Notes under the pieces: generated by a model
The model's database searches: none
What the model was told of the DNA's origin: nothing
The model's input: only the letters and a program-made list of their open reading frames with translations
Made by a program: the position numbers and the translations under genes
DNA from: Eutrophocola sp964490145
GTDB lineage: Bacteria > Pseudomonadota > Gammaproteobacteria > Pseudomonadales > Pseudohongiellaceae
Assembly (NCBI GenBank): GCA_964490145.1
Contig: CAZBBS010000039.1
Location: 1-26,413, forward strand
DNA length: 26,413 bases
Reading direction: 5' to 3'
Part shown: one piece after another, positions 1 to 7,198 of the stretch
Layout: every line of letters starts with the position of its first letter
Numbering within the stretch: the stretch's first letter is position 1

Positions 1-1170
1 GTCATGCACCTGCTGCCAGCCGTCGATGATGACCTGGTAGTCGTTGCCGAACAGGGAATGATTTTCATTGCGCCAACCCGCTTCGGCGACACGCCGGGTG
101 CCGTTAAGCCACTCTTCCGTGGCATTAAAAATCACCGGGCTGGTACCGGCGGTAAATTCCCCGATGCCGGTGATCCGCAGCATGTCATCGCCGGTCAGCG
201 GGAAGACATTGTCCAGTCTCGCTTGTAATTGCGGCGTTGCCGGATCGGCTTCCATGTGCAGGAAATTGATGCGGATGCGGGTCAGCATCTGCCCTTCATT
301 GTGCAGAGCCAGCAAGGCATCGTAGCCGCTGTAAGGATCCATATTGGCAGCACCGTCTGCATCCGTACCGGTCAGGGGGAAACCGCCCTGATCAAGGTGC
401 GTCGTCAGCCCCAGGCCAGCGGCATAGCGCATGGCATCCATCGTGCCGCGTTTTTGATCCTCGAGGGTCTGCAACTGGCGCAGGACATAAAGGGCCCTGG
501 TTGCCGGGTTTGCACCCTGGCCGCCTGCCACCTCGCCATTGTCCCCGATCTCAATGCCGCGGGACTCAAAGAAAGCCTTGCCCAGGGAATTAGTGACACC
601 CGGCCCGGCAAAACTTTCCTGTATATATACAGGATGATTCGGCGCCACCACATCGAGTTCCTCCAGCACAGGAAAACGCGGAGGATTGGGCGGTGGGGTG
701 AACTGGTTGATACTGAAGCCGCCAATGGCGGTGATCCATTCTCCGGCCGGGACATCCCGTGTGCGGTCACCGATAGTGGCAAGCACCTCGTCGATGGAAG
801 TGGCATTTTCCAGGCGGGTATCATGTCCGGGTCTCAGCCCCAGCAGAATGATATGGTTGTGGTTATCAATCAGACCAGGAACTACCGGGCGGCCTTTCAG
901 GTCGATAACTTCACTGCAACCGGCCACAGGCTGGATGTCATTGCCCACCTCGACAAAACGGCCATTGGACACCCTTGCAGAATTTACGATTGAGCCGGTA
1001 TCGTCCATGGTGTGAATATCACCATTCACCAGCAGCAGATCGTCTACTGGCAGACAGGCTGACTGAGCAACCCCAGGAACCTGCTCACTTTTGTCTCCGC
1101 AGGAAACCAGCGCCAGGGCCGCCAGTAACACGCCATATTTAAATCTGGATTTAATTGCATTCGCCGGCAT
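1..1170 (-). CDS. Amidohydrolase family 3 lipoprotein (YtcJ-like), 3' end outside window
   Basis: The minus-strand reading frame is open from the ATG at 1170 to the window edge, giving 390 codons with no stop, so the C-terminus is missing. The N-terminus is a lipoprotein signal: a positive stretch, a hydrophobic run and a lipobox LVSC with Cys24, so the enzyme should be anchored in the envelope. After an N-terminal beta segment comes the metal-binding HxH motif in IDNHNH (His104, His106), typical of the metal-dependent amidohydrolase superfamily. Overall it resembles the YtcJ/amidohydrolase-3 group, which hydrolyses C-N bonds in varied substrates; the substrate here is unknown. A good Shine-Dalgarno (GAGGGGG) precedes the ATG. 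It lies 114 bp downstream of hyuB on the same strand, so a shared role in cyclic amide breakdown is possible but inferred. Confidence 0.85.
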   Translation of the reverse strand, partial: MPANAIKSRFKYGVLLAALALVSCGDKSEQVPGVAQSACLPVDDLLLVNGDIHTMDDTGSIVNSARVSNGRFVEVGNDIQPVAGCSEVIDLKGRPVVPGLIDNHNHIILLGLRPGHDTRLENATSIDEVLATIGDRTRDVPAGEWITAIGGFSINQFTPPPNPPRFPVLEELDVVAPNHPVYIQESFAGPGVTNSLGKAFFESRGIEIGDNGEVAGGQGANPATRALYVLRQLQTLEDQKRGTMDAMRYAAGLGLTTHLDQGGFPLTGTDADGAANMDPYSGYDALLALHNEGQMLTRIRINFLHMEADPATPQLQARLDNVFPLTGDDMLRITGIGEFTAGTSPVIFNATEEWLNGTRRVAEAGWRNENHSLFGNDYQVIIDGWQQVHD

Positions 1171-1212
1171 GGTGAACCCCCTCAAGAAAACCACACAGTA
1201 AATCTGAAAATC

Positions 1213-1241
1213 AGTATATCCAGAGCCCCCCTGCCTAGCCA
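1213..1241 (-). promoter_or_regulatory. Possible sigma70 promoter of the amidohydrolase gene
   Basis: Read on the minus strand, TATACT (1213-1218) is a good -10 hexamer. The -35 position at 17-bp spacing (1236-1241, TGGCTA) is poor. The -10 lies about 43 bases before the ATG, leaving room for the Shine-Dalgarno. This suggests the gene can be expressed separately from hyuB. Confidence 0.35.
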
Positions 1242-1284
1242 GAAGGGTTTGCTCGAAAACCGGTACAACGCTGCCGCAGGGCTG

Positions 1285-2829
1285 TTACCGTGCAGCACCC
1301 CAACCACCCCCGCCAGGGGTTTCAATGGTCAGTCGATCACCAGTATCAACATGCCTGGAGATCTTGCCCGGCAAAGCGGTTCCATTGAACAGGTTAACTC
1401 CCGCCAGGCCGGGCTCGCCTCCAGCCACACCCCAGGGACTGTGCTGACGCCGCTCAGTCAACAGGGACACCTGGGCAGGCGCCAGAAATTCATATTCACG
1501 CACCAGGCCGTCACCTCCGGGATGCCGCCCTGCACCGCCACTGCCATCTCGCAAGGCATAGCGGTTGATACGCAAGGGATAATGCATTTCGAGGCTTTCC
1601 ACCGGCGTATTCAGGGTATTGGTCATATGGGAATGACGGCCATCAAGACCGGCATGGGCCGGTCCTCCGCCATGCCCTCCAGCCAGGGTCTCATAGTAAT
1701 CCCAGCGTCCGCCCTCAACCCTGGAACCCATGGCGATATTGTTCATACTGCCCTGGCTGGCAGCCGGTATGCGGTTTGGCAACACCTGCTCCAGCGCGCC
1801 AAGAACCACATCGACAATGCGCGTGGACGTTTCCACATTACCGGCAGCCACCGCCGCCGGGTGTACTGCATTGACCACGCTACCCTGGGGAGCAGAAATG
1901 CTGATAGGCCTGAACAGCCCGGCGCATGCCGGGGCATAATCCGGCATCAGGCAGCGAAACACGTAATACACTGCTGCCGCTACCACCGGCAGCGGGCAAT
2001 TGATATTGCCGGGTACCTGGTCATCCGTACCGTTGAAATCAACAGTTATATGATCTTTACGGATCTGCAGCAGCACCCGAATACCGATATCCCGTGCACC
2101 GAGACCATCATCATCCATCACATCCTCAAAGGTGTAATCCCCGGCGGGAATGTCTGACAGGCAGGCAAGCGCTACCCTGGTGCCATAGTCGTTGAGAGCA
2201 TCAAGCCCCTGGCGAAATTCGGGACTGCCAATTTTTTTGATCAGCGTCATAAGCCTCTGCACACCGGTTTTGACAGAGCTGACCTGTGCGGCCATATCAC
2301 CACTGAGTTGACTGGCATCAGGGTCACCATGAATGGCAGACAGGGAACGCCAGAATGCCAGATCCAACTTACCCTTCTTGATAAGCAACCGGGGTGATAT
2401 GACAACCCCTTCTTCTTCAAGCCGATGAGTAATGGGCATGGAACCGGGAGTATCTGAACCGATATTGGCATGGTGGGCACGATTGACGACAAACCCCTCC
2501 AGTAAATCATCGATAAAGACCGGTGCCACGACAGTCACATCGGGCAGGTGCGTCCCTCCCAGGAAAGGATCATTCAGGATCAGGACATCCCCTTCTGCCC
2601 ATTCGAAGCGCTCAACAATATCCGCCATGGCATACGCCATGCTGCCCAGATGGACAGGAATATGGGCGGCCTGGGCGCACAGTTCACCGTGCCTGTCGAA
2701 CAGGGCACAGGAATAATCAAGACGATCCTTGATATTGGGGGAAAAGGCGGTACGGCGCAGAACGACACCCATCTCATCGCAGACGGCTTCCATGCGGGAA
2801 ACAAACAGGCTAAGTTCAATCGGATTCAT
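1285..2829 (-). CDS. hyuB: Hydantoinase B / oxoprolinase family protein
   Basis: A 514-residue protein with the hallmark N-terminus of the hydantoinase B family: PIELSLFVSRMEAV, then VVLRRTAFSPNIKDRLDYSC and the AAHIPVHLGSM block, with LNDPFLGGTHLPD at about residue 105. The C-terminal glycine-rich GGHGGG and TPGGGGWG blocks are also present, so the protein looks complete for a family of about 510-580 residues. The family makes the B subunit of ATP-dependent N-methylhydantoinase or 5-oxoprolinase-type enzymes, which normally need a HyuA partner. No hyuA is in this window: the next gene upstream is divergent and unrelated. No Shine-Dalgarno precedes the ATG, and a -10-like TATACT lies only 10 bases upstream, so the message may be almost leaderless. 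The actual substrate cannot be read from sequence. Confidence 0.9.
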   Translation of the reverse strand: MNPIELSLFVSRMEAVCDEMGVVLRRTAFSPNIKDRLDYSCALFDRHGELCAQAAHIPVHLGSMAYAMADIVERFEWAEGDVLILNDPFLGGTHLPDVTVVAPVFIDDLLEGFVVNRAHHANIGSDTPGSMPITHRLEEEGVVISPRLLIKKGKLDLAFWRSLSAIHGDPDASQLSGDMAAQVSSVKTGVQRLMTLIKKIGSPEFRQGLDALNDYGTRVALACLSDIPAGDYTFEDVMDDDGLGARDIGIRVLLQIRKDHITVDFNGTDDQVPGNINCPLPVVAAAVYYVFRCLMPDYAPACAGLFRPISISAPQGSVVNAVHPAAVAAGNVETSTRIVDVVLGALEQVLPNRIPAASQGSMNNIAMGSRVEGGRWDYYETLAGGHGGGPAHAGLDGRHSHMTNTLNTPVESLEMHYPLRINRYALRDGSGGAGRHPGGDGLVREYEFLAPAQVSLLTERRQHSPWGVAGGEPGLAGVNLFNGTALPGKISRHVDTGDRLTIETPGGGGWGAAR

Positions 2830-2839
2830 AAGGAGGGCA

Positions 2840-2868
2840 AGTATAGCCCAGATACCGGAGACAGGTGA
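2840..2868 (-). promoter_or_regulatory. Possible hyuB promoter abutting heptamer repeats
   Basis: On the minus strand, TATACT (plus 2840-2845) is a good -10 ending 10 bases before the hyuB ATG. The corresponding -35 position (2863-2868) falls inside the GACAGGT tandem repeats and does not resemble TTGACA. If this promoter is used, the transcript has only a few leader bases, matching the missing Shine-Dalgarno. Confidence 0.35.
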
Positions 2869-2900
2869 CAGGTGACAGGTGACAGGTGACAGGTGACAGG
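2860..2900. repeat. Heptanucleotide tandem repeat, GACAGGT x 5.9
   Basis: Five perfect GACAGGT units (2860-2894) are followed by a sixth lacking its last base. The array lies between divergent hyuB and the DUF3313 gene and reaches the -35 region of hyuB. The bases after the array, to about 2931, align without gaps to the tails of the repeats at 12154 and 26367 (CAGGnACAA near the start, GTTT then GTCAAG near the end; about 19 of 37 positions match the 12154 copy), so this is probably a diverged member of the same family. Confidence 0.9.
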
Positions 2901-2989
2901 AACAACCTGAAAGTCCTGGCGTTTTCTGTCAAGCTCCTGTTCCGGGTATATCAAACATGCCGATTATCAGACTATTGGGGGAACAACAC

Positions 2990-3613
2990 ATGTCTGCCAC
3001 GAAACTATGCCGACACAGTCTTTTCGCTTTTTTCACCTTGCTTTGCGCCTCGCCACTGCTCGTCCTGGGTGCTGCAGACAACGGCCTGGAGCAAATAGAG
3101 GGCCGGTTCCAGGCATTTTACTGGAAGCCCGGGGAAACCCTGTCCCAGTACAAGCGCCTTGTCCTGCTCGACAGCCTGGTGCAGTTCCAGGACAACTGGC
3201 TGAGGGATGAAAACCGGGGCAAGCGGCCCAATGAGCAGATAAAGGAAGAGGACATGGCGGAAATTTCGCAGACTCTCTCTGACCAATTCAAGGAAGTTTT
3301 TACTGAAGTTCTGACCGATAACGACGGGTACGAGATGGTCAATGTCGGTGCCGCGGATGTTCTGATACTCAGGCCAGCCATTCTGAATCTGGACATCGGC
3401 CAGAGTGTGTACAAGGCGCGAAGCGGCACAGAAACCTCACCGTTGAAGATGACCCTGGTACTGGAGTTCTATGACTCCGTAACCAGTACATTAATCGGCA
3501 GAGCGATGGAAATCCGGTCCGACCAGGAATCCAACCGCTCTGTGGTTGCCCTGATCCTCAGGCGTTGGGCTGAAGCGACCAGAGAAACGCTTATGGCAGG
3601 CCCTGGCCTGTAG
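2990..3613 (+). CDS. Secreted DUF3313-like protein
   Basis: I chose the ATG at 2990 rather than the in-frame ATG at 2957 because GGGGG at 2977-2981 is a well-placed ribosome binding site and the signal peptide then starts normally (about 27 residues ending LLVLGA-A). The mature part is about 180 residues. It has the pattern of the DUF3313 family: a YKRLVLLDSLVQF strand, a helical region around EEDMAEISQTLSDQFKEVF, and a strand block with ADVLILRPAILNLDI. These are periplasmic or outer-membrane-associated proteins of unknown function in Proteobacteria. No lipobox Cys is at a convincing position. It stands alone between divergent hyuB and argD. Confidence 0.75.
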   Translation: MSATKLCRHSLFAFFTLLCASPLLVLGAADNGLEQIEGRFQAFYWKPGETLSQYKRLVLLDSLVQFQDNWLRDENRGKRPNEQIKEEDMAEISQTLSDQFKEVFTEVLTDNDGYEMVNVGAADVLILRPAILNLDIGQSVYKARSGTETSPLKMTLVLEFYDSVTSTLIGRAMEIRSDQESNRSVVALILRRWAEATRETLMAGPGL

Positions 3614-3688
3614 ACAGCCGTCTCATGCCAGCGGCTGGCGCTTAAACACCCTGCCAGTACCGGAACCGGGATTTTCACTGACAAGCTC

Positions 3689-3722
3689 CATTATTGAGTT
3701 AATGGACTTTTGGCATTAAAAT
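3689..3722 (+). promoter_or_regulatory. Likely argD-argF promoter with overlapping palindrome
   Basis: TTGAGT (3694-3699) and TAAAAT (3717-3722), spaced 17 bp, form a reasonable sigma70 promoter about 55 bases before argD. The -35 is exactly framed by an inverted repeat, CATTA (3689-3693) and TAATG (3700-3704). Arginine genes are often controlled by ArgR at AT-rich palindromes, but this one does not match the classic ARG box well, so it is only a candidate operator. Confidence 0.5.
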
Positions 3723-3776
3723 CCGCCCTTTCCCAGGGTAGCGAGAGCTGCCCTTTTCGTTTTTGGGGTACTGGAA

Positions 3777-4955
3777 ATGAGCAATCTGAACGTACTGATG
3801 AATACCTACAACCGGATCCCGGTGGACTTCGTCCGTGGAGAAGGTTCCTGGCTTTATGACAGCGAGGGCAACAAGTACCTGGATGCCATCAGCGGCATTG
3901 CCGTATGCGCACTTGGCCACAGCCATCCCGGCTTCATCCGCGCCGTTCAGGAGCAGGTGGCCACGCTTGTGCATACCTCCAATCTGTACGGCATCCCCCT
4001 GCAATCCGAACTGGCTGAGAAGCTGTGCGCCGTATCCGGCATGGACCGGGTGTTCTTTTGTAATTCCGGCGCCGAAGCCAATGAGGCCCAGATCAAGCTG
4101 GCTCGCATGTTCGGCCATACCCGAGGCATCGAGGTGCCCGGCATCATTGTTATGGAGGGCGCCTTCCACGGGCGCACCATGGGATCCCTCACCGCCACGC
4201 ACAGCAACCGGCACCAGGGTGGATTTGCCCCTTTCCTGGACGGGTTTTACCGTGTGCCTTTCAACGACATCGATGCCGTTGAAGCCATGATTGCCCAGCA
4301 TGACAACATTGTCGCCGTACTGGTTGAACCCATTCAGGGTGAAGGTGGCGTCTGTCTGCCGGATTCTGATTACCTGACAAAACTGCGTGCCGTGTGCGAT
4401 GCCAATGACATGCTGCTCATGCTTGATGAAGTGCAGACCGGCAACGGCCGCACCGGTAAATATTTTGCCTATCAGCACAACCATATCCTCCCGGACGTGT
4501 TTTCCACCGCCAAAGGCCTGGGCAATGGCTTCCCGATTGGTGCCTGCCTTGCACGAGGACGCGCAGCAGAACTGTTCCAGCCCGGCCATCACGCCACCAC
4601 CTTTGGCGGCAGTCCCCTGGCCTGCGCCGCTGCTCTAGCCGTCATTGAGGCCATCCAGGGGGAAAACCTGCTGGAACACGCCAATATTCAGGGTGACCGG
4701 ATCAAGTTTGGTCTCAGCATTCGCCTGCAAAACAATGCCCATGTGGTCTCTGTTCGCGGCAAGGGCCTGATGGTAGGTGTAGAGCTCGATCAGCCCTGCG
4801 GCGACCTGGTTGGCCTGGCCCGTGAAAAAGGCATCCTGATCAATGTGGCATCCGGCAATGTTGTCCGCCTGGTGCCGCCCCTGAATCTGACAGAAGCCGA
4901 GAGCGACCTGATCATTGACACCATCAGCAACCTGATCCAGGAATTCACCTCATGA
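3777..4955 (+). CDS. argD: Acetylornithine aminotransferase
   Basis: A 392-residue class III PLP-dependent aminotransferase. It catalyses N-acetyl-L-glutamate-5-semialdehyde + glutamate to N-acetylornithine + 2-oxoglutarate, an arginine biosynthesis step; family members often also act on succinyl-diaminopimelate in lysine synthesis. Visible landmarks are the N-terminal YDSEGNKYLDAISGIAV, the phosphate-binding FCNSGAEANE, FHGRTMGSLTAT, the cofactor Asp in LMLDEVQTGNGRTG, and the PLP lysine Lys246 in STAKGLGNGFPIG. Length is normal for ArgD. Its stop overlaps the argF start by 4 bp (ATGA), so the two are translationally coupled in one operon. Related enzymes such as AstC or GabT are less likely given the argF neighbour. 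Confidence 0.95.
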   Translation: MSNLNVLMNTYNRIPVDFVRGEGSWLYDSEGNKYLDAISGIAVCALGHSHPGFIRAVQEQVATLVHTSNLYGIPLQSELAEKLCAVSGMDRVFFCNSGAEANEAQIKLARMFGHTRGIEVPGIIVMEGAFHGRTMGSLTATHSNRHQGGFAPFLDGFYRVPFNDIDAVEAMIAQHDNIVAVLVEPIQGEGGVCLPDSDYLTKLRAVCDANDMLLMLDEVQTGNGRTGKYFAYQHNHILPDVFSTAKGLGNGFPIGACLARGRAAELFQPGHHATTFGGSPLACAAALAVIEAIQGENLLEHANIQGDRIKFGLSIRLQNNAHVVSVRGKGLMVGVELDQPCGDLVGLAREKGILINVASGNVVRLVPPLNLTEAESDLIIDTISNLIQEFTS

Positions 4956-5854
4956 CAACCAGACACTTCCTGACCCTGCTTGACCTTTCCAGCCAGGAGC
5001 TGCGTGACCTAATCCAGCGCGCCAGTGAACTGAAAAAGCTGCAGAAAAGCGGCCAGCCCCATGACCTGCTCAAAAACAAGGTTCTGGGCATGGTGTTCGA
5101 AAAGTCCTCTACACGTACCCGCGTGTCCTTTGAAGCAGGCATGGTGCAGATGGGAGGAGCGGCCATTTTCCTGTCCCCCAATGACACCCAACTCGGTCGC
5201 GGCGAACCCGTTGAAGATACCGCCCGTGTCCTGTCTGAAATGGTGGATGCCGTGATGGTGCGGACCTTCGAGCATGAAAAACTTGTTCGCATGGCCGAAT
5301 TTTCCAGTATCCCGATCATCAATGCCCTGACCGATGACTACCACCCCTGTCAGCTGCTGGCTGACATGCAGACCTTCTTCGAGCACCGTGGTGATATCCA
5401 GGGTAAAACAGTGAGCTGGGTAGGCGATGGCAACAATATGTGCAACTCCTATATCAACGCTGCCCGCCAGCTTGATTTCGAGCTTGTGGTGGCCTGCCCT
5501 GAAGGCTATGACCCCATGCCTTCCCTGGTGGAAGCCAATCGCGACCGGGTAAAAATTGTCCGCACGCCGGAAGAAGCCATGCCAGGTTCCTCTCTGGTGG
5601 TGACCGATGTATGGGCCTCCATGGGCCAGGAAGGAGAGCAGGCAAAACGCGAGAAAGACTTTGCCGGTTACGAAGTCACCAGCGCCCTGATGGCCATGGC
5701 CAAGCCAGACGCCCTGTTCATGCACTGCCTGCCAGCACATCGGGGTGAGGAGGTCAGTGCCGAGGTTATTGATGCGCCTGACTCAGTGGTCTGGGACGAA
5801 GCCGGAAACCGCCTGCATGCCCAGAAAGCGCTGCTTGAATTTCTGATCGCCTGA
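4952..5854 (+). CDS. argF: Ornithine carbamoyltransferase
   Basis: A 300-residue cytosolic enzyme making citrulline from ornithine and carbamoyl phosphate. The carbamoyl-phosphate site STRTR (53-57) follows FEKS. HPCQ (131-134), the ornithine-side motif DVWASMGQE and the catalytic HCLPAHRGEE (Cys259) are all present, as expected for an anabolic OTCase. The gene starts on the ATGA overlapping the argD stop. Length matches the family. Confidence 0.97.
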   Translation: MTTRHFLTLLDLSSQELRDLIQRASELKKLQKSGQPHDLLKNKVLGMVFEKSSTRTRVSFEAGMVQMGGAAIFLSPNDTQLGRGEPVEDTARVLSEMVDAVMVRTFEHEKLVRMAEFSSIPIINALTDDYHPCQLLADMQTFFEHRGDIQGKTVSWVGDGNNMCNSYINAARQLDFELVVACPEGYDPMPSLVEANRDRVKIVRTPEEAMPGSSLVVTDVWASMGQEGEQAKREKDFAGYEVTSALMAMAKPDALFMHCLPAHRGEEVSAEVIDAPDSVVWDEAGNRLHAQKALLEFLIA

Positions 5855-5863
5855 GCGTGCTTC

Positions 5864-5872
5864 TGCTATAGT
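5864..5872 (+). promoter_or_regulatory. Extended -10 promoter for the ABC ATPase gene
   Basis: TGCTATAGT is an extended -10 element (TGn plus TATAGT at 5867-5872), located 10 bases after the argF stop and 34 bases before the downstream ATG. No good -35 is at 16-18 bp, which extended -10 promoters tolerate. It suggests the ATPase gene can be expressed apart from argDF. Confidence 0.4.
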
Positions 5873-5906
5873 AGTTCCGCCTTACGCAACCCCGGGCCGG
5901 TACCTC

Positions 5907-6635
5907 ATGAATCCGTTGCTGGAAATCCACAATATCAACTGCCGCTATGACGACCAGGTCATTATCGATGACCTGAGTTTCAACGTCATGAACCAGCAGA
6001 TAGTCAGTCTGCTGGGCCCCAGTGGTTGCGGCAAGACCACCGCCCTGAGAGCCATTGCCGGACTTGAGACCATCCATGCCGGACAGATCCGCCTGGATGG
6101 CATCTGCCTGAGCGCTCCCGGCACCATGCTGCCACCGGAACAGCGGCACGTGGGCATGGTGTTTCAGGATTACGCGTTGTTTCCCCACCTTACCGTGAAA
6201 AAGAATATTGCCTTTGGCCTCCACGGCCAGAACAAGTCTGACATCGAGGATAAAGTCGCCAGCCTGCTGGCCCTGGTTCACCTGGATGCCCATGGCGACA
6301 AATACCCCCATCAGCTGTCAGGCGGCCAGCAGCAGCGGGTCGCCCTGGCGCGCGCCCTGGCCCCACAGCCAAAAATTCTGCTGATGGATGAGCCATTCTC
6401 CAACCTTGATACCGAAATGCGGCGCAGCCTGAGCCGGGAAGTCAGGGAAATCCTGCTGGAACGTCAGATAAGCGCCATCCTAGTGACCCACGATCAGGAT
6501 GAGGCTTTTGCCGTGGCAGACATTACCGGTGTGATGCTGGAAGGTGAATTACAGCAATGGGGGGTCCCTGAAGAACTGCTGCAGCATCCTGCCAATGATT
6601 TTGTTGCCCGCTTTATGGGTGGAAAAACCCTCTGA
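5907..6635 (+). CDS. ABC transporter ATP-binding protein (ferric/polyamine-type, FbpC/PotA-like), lacking TOBE domain
   Basis: A complete ABC nucleotide-binding domain of 242 residues: Walker A GPSGCGKTT (37-45), Q-loop Gln87 in VFQDYALFPH, signature LSGGQQQR (137-144), Walker B ILLMDEP (157-163), D-loop SNLD and switch His195. The VFQDYALFPHLTVKKNIAFGL stretch and the LLQHPANDFVARFMG end are characteristic of importers for iron(III), thiamine, spermidine/putrescine or sulfate. Those ATPases usually continue for about 100 residues as a TOBE domain; here the protein ends right after the core, so substrate sensing by that domain is absent. No permease or binding protein is adjacent, so its membrane partner must be encoded elsewhere. 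Confidence 0.9.
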   Translation: MNPLLEIHNINCRYDDQVIIDDLSFNVMNQQIVSLLGPSGCGKTTALRAIAGLETIHAGQIRLDGICLSAPGTMLPPEQRHVGMVFQDYALFPHLTVKKNIAFGLHGQNKSDIEDKVASLLALVHLDAHGDKYPHQLSGGQQQRVALARALAPQPKILLMDEPFSNLDTEMRRSLSREVREILLERQISAILVTHDQDEAFAVADITGVMLEGELQQWGVPEELLQHPANDFVARFMGGKTL

Positions 6636-6650
6636 TTCCCGATTTTCAAA

Positions 6651-6666
6651 ACACAATATATAGTGT
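6651..6666. promoter_or_regulatory. NrdR box 1 (distal, perfect)
   Basis: ACACAATATATAGTGT matches the NrdR consensus ACACWATATATWGTGT at every position, and the palindrome extends outward as AAAACAC/GTGTTTT. It lies 15 bases after the ABC ATPase stop, about 255 bp upstream of the predicted nrdA transcription start. NrdR is the zinc-finger/ATP-cone repressor of ribonucleotide reductase genes. Confidence 0.85.
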
Positions 6667-6839
6667 TTTCCATTCGCACCTTGCTGGTGCATAACCAAAC
6701 TTCCCGGCATCATCCTCCTGAAAACCCTGGGTTTTTAATCGCCAGAGCCTGATGCAGGCTGCTCACTGCTGGTGCAAAGACACAAATCACGTTAACCTCA
6801 GGTCGACTTATCCCCCGATCACCACCACCTACACACAAT

Positions 6840-6848
6840 TTATCCACA
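6840..6848 (+). promoter_or_regulatory. DnaA box A upstream of nrdA
   Basis: TTATCCACA is a perfect match to the high-affinity DnaA box. It sits about 46 bp upstream of the predicted -10 of nrdA. In Escherichia coli, DnaA binds and regulates the nrdAB promoter, so a regulatory role here is plausible. Confidence 0.65.
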
Positions 6849-6869
6849 TCAATTTCACAGATTATTGTC

Positions 6870-6899
6870 TTGCATCGGCGAAAAAATACCTGATATAGT
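6870..6899 (+). promoter_or_regulatory. Predicted nrdA promoter
   Basis: An extended -10, TGATATAGT (6891-6899), is preceded at 18 bp by TTGCAT (6870-6875). Transcription would start near 6907, giving a leader of about 415 nt before the preferred nrdA ATG. The -10 lies inside NrdR box 2a and the start just before box 2b, as expected for a repressed promoter. Confidence 0.55.
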
Positions 6900-6901
6900 G
6901 C
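6886..6901. promoter_or_regulatory. NrdR box 2a (degenerate, over the -10)
   Basis: ATACCTGATATAGTGC matches 11 of 16 consensus positions, with the right half strong. Its centre is exactly 31 bp from that of box 2b, the three-helical-turn spacing usual for NrdR box pairs. The spacing, more than the match, supports it. Confidence 0.6.
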
Positions 6902-6916
6902 GCGAACAATAAATTT

Positions 6917-6932
6917 ACACAACATATTGTGC
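6917..6932. promoter_or_regulatory. NrdR box 2b (promoter-proximal)
   Basis: ACACAACATATTGTGC matches the NrdR consensus at 14 of 16 positions and lies just downstream of the predicted transcription start. With box 2a it forms the canonical repressor pair. Confidence 0.8.
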
Positions 6933-7141
6933 TTCAGGCTTTCGTTGCGTAAACTGCAGGAAAATTAAAAAACCAATAACAACCTCCAGTTAGCGTATGT
7001 AGTTAAAGCAAGTTAAAGCCTAAATAAAGTAAAAACAGGGGATGGACTGAACGACAGGCAACGGGGATTTCAAGCAGTAACACCCTCAACACCAGAGAAT
7101 ATCTGGCCTTGCCTGCACCCACCCCACCTTCTGCCGACGAC

Positions 7142-7150
7142 TTATCCACA
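7142..7150 (+). promoter_or_regulatory. DnaA box B in the nrdA leader
   Basis: A second perfect TTATCCACA in the same orientation, 302 bp downstream of the first and 33 bp before NrdR box 3. Confidence 0.6.
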
Positions 7151-7182
7151 GTCAGAAAGCAGAAACTAAGGATTTGCCCCAA

Positions 7183-7198
7183 CCACTATATATTGTGT
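7183..7198. promoter_or_regulatory. NrdR box 3 (near nrdA start)
   Basis: CCACTATATATTGTGT differs from the NrdR consensus only at its first base. It lies 125 bases before the preferred nrdA start, within the predicted leader, and exactly 266 bp downstream of box 2b. Confidence 0.85.

Noticed and set aside
617..634. Palindrome TCCTGTATATATACAGGA resembling a LexA box
   Set aside because: The CTG/CAG halves are separated by 8 bases, not the 10 required for LexA, and it lies deep inside the amidohydrolase coding region.
1249..2157. 302-codon plus-strand ORF antisense to hyuB
   Set aside because: No recognisable domain; it mirrors the hyuB coding frame.
2830..2836. Perfect Shine-Dalgarno AAGGAGG on the plus strand
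   Set aside because: No start codon follows at a usable distance; it is the reverse complement of the bases before the hyuB ATG.
2860..2900. CRISPR-like array
   Set aside because: The units are 7 bp, contiguous and without spacers; this is a simple tandem repeat.
3699..4592. 297-codon minus-strand ORF antisense to argD
   Set aside because: No family resemblance and fully overlapped by an intact argD.
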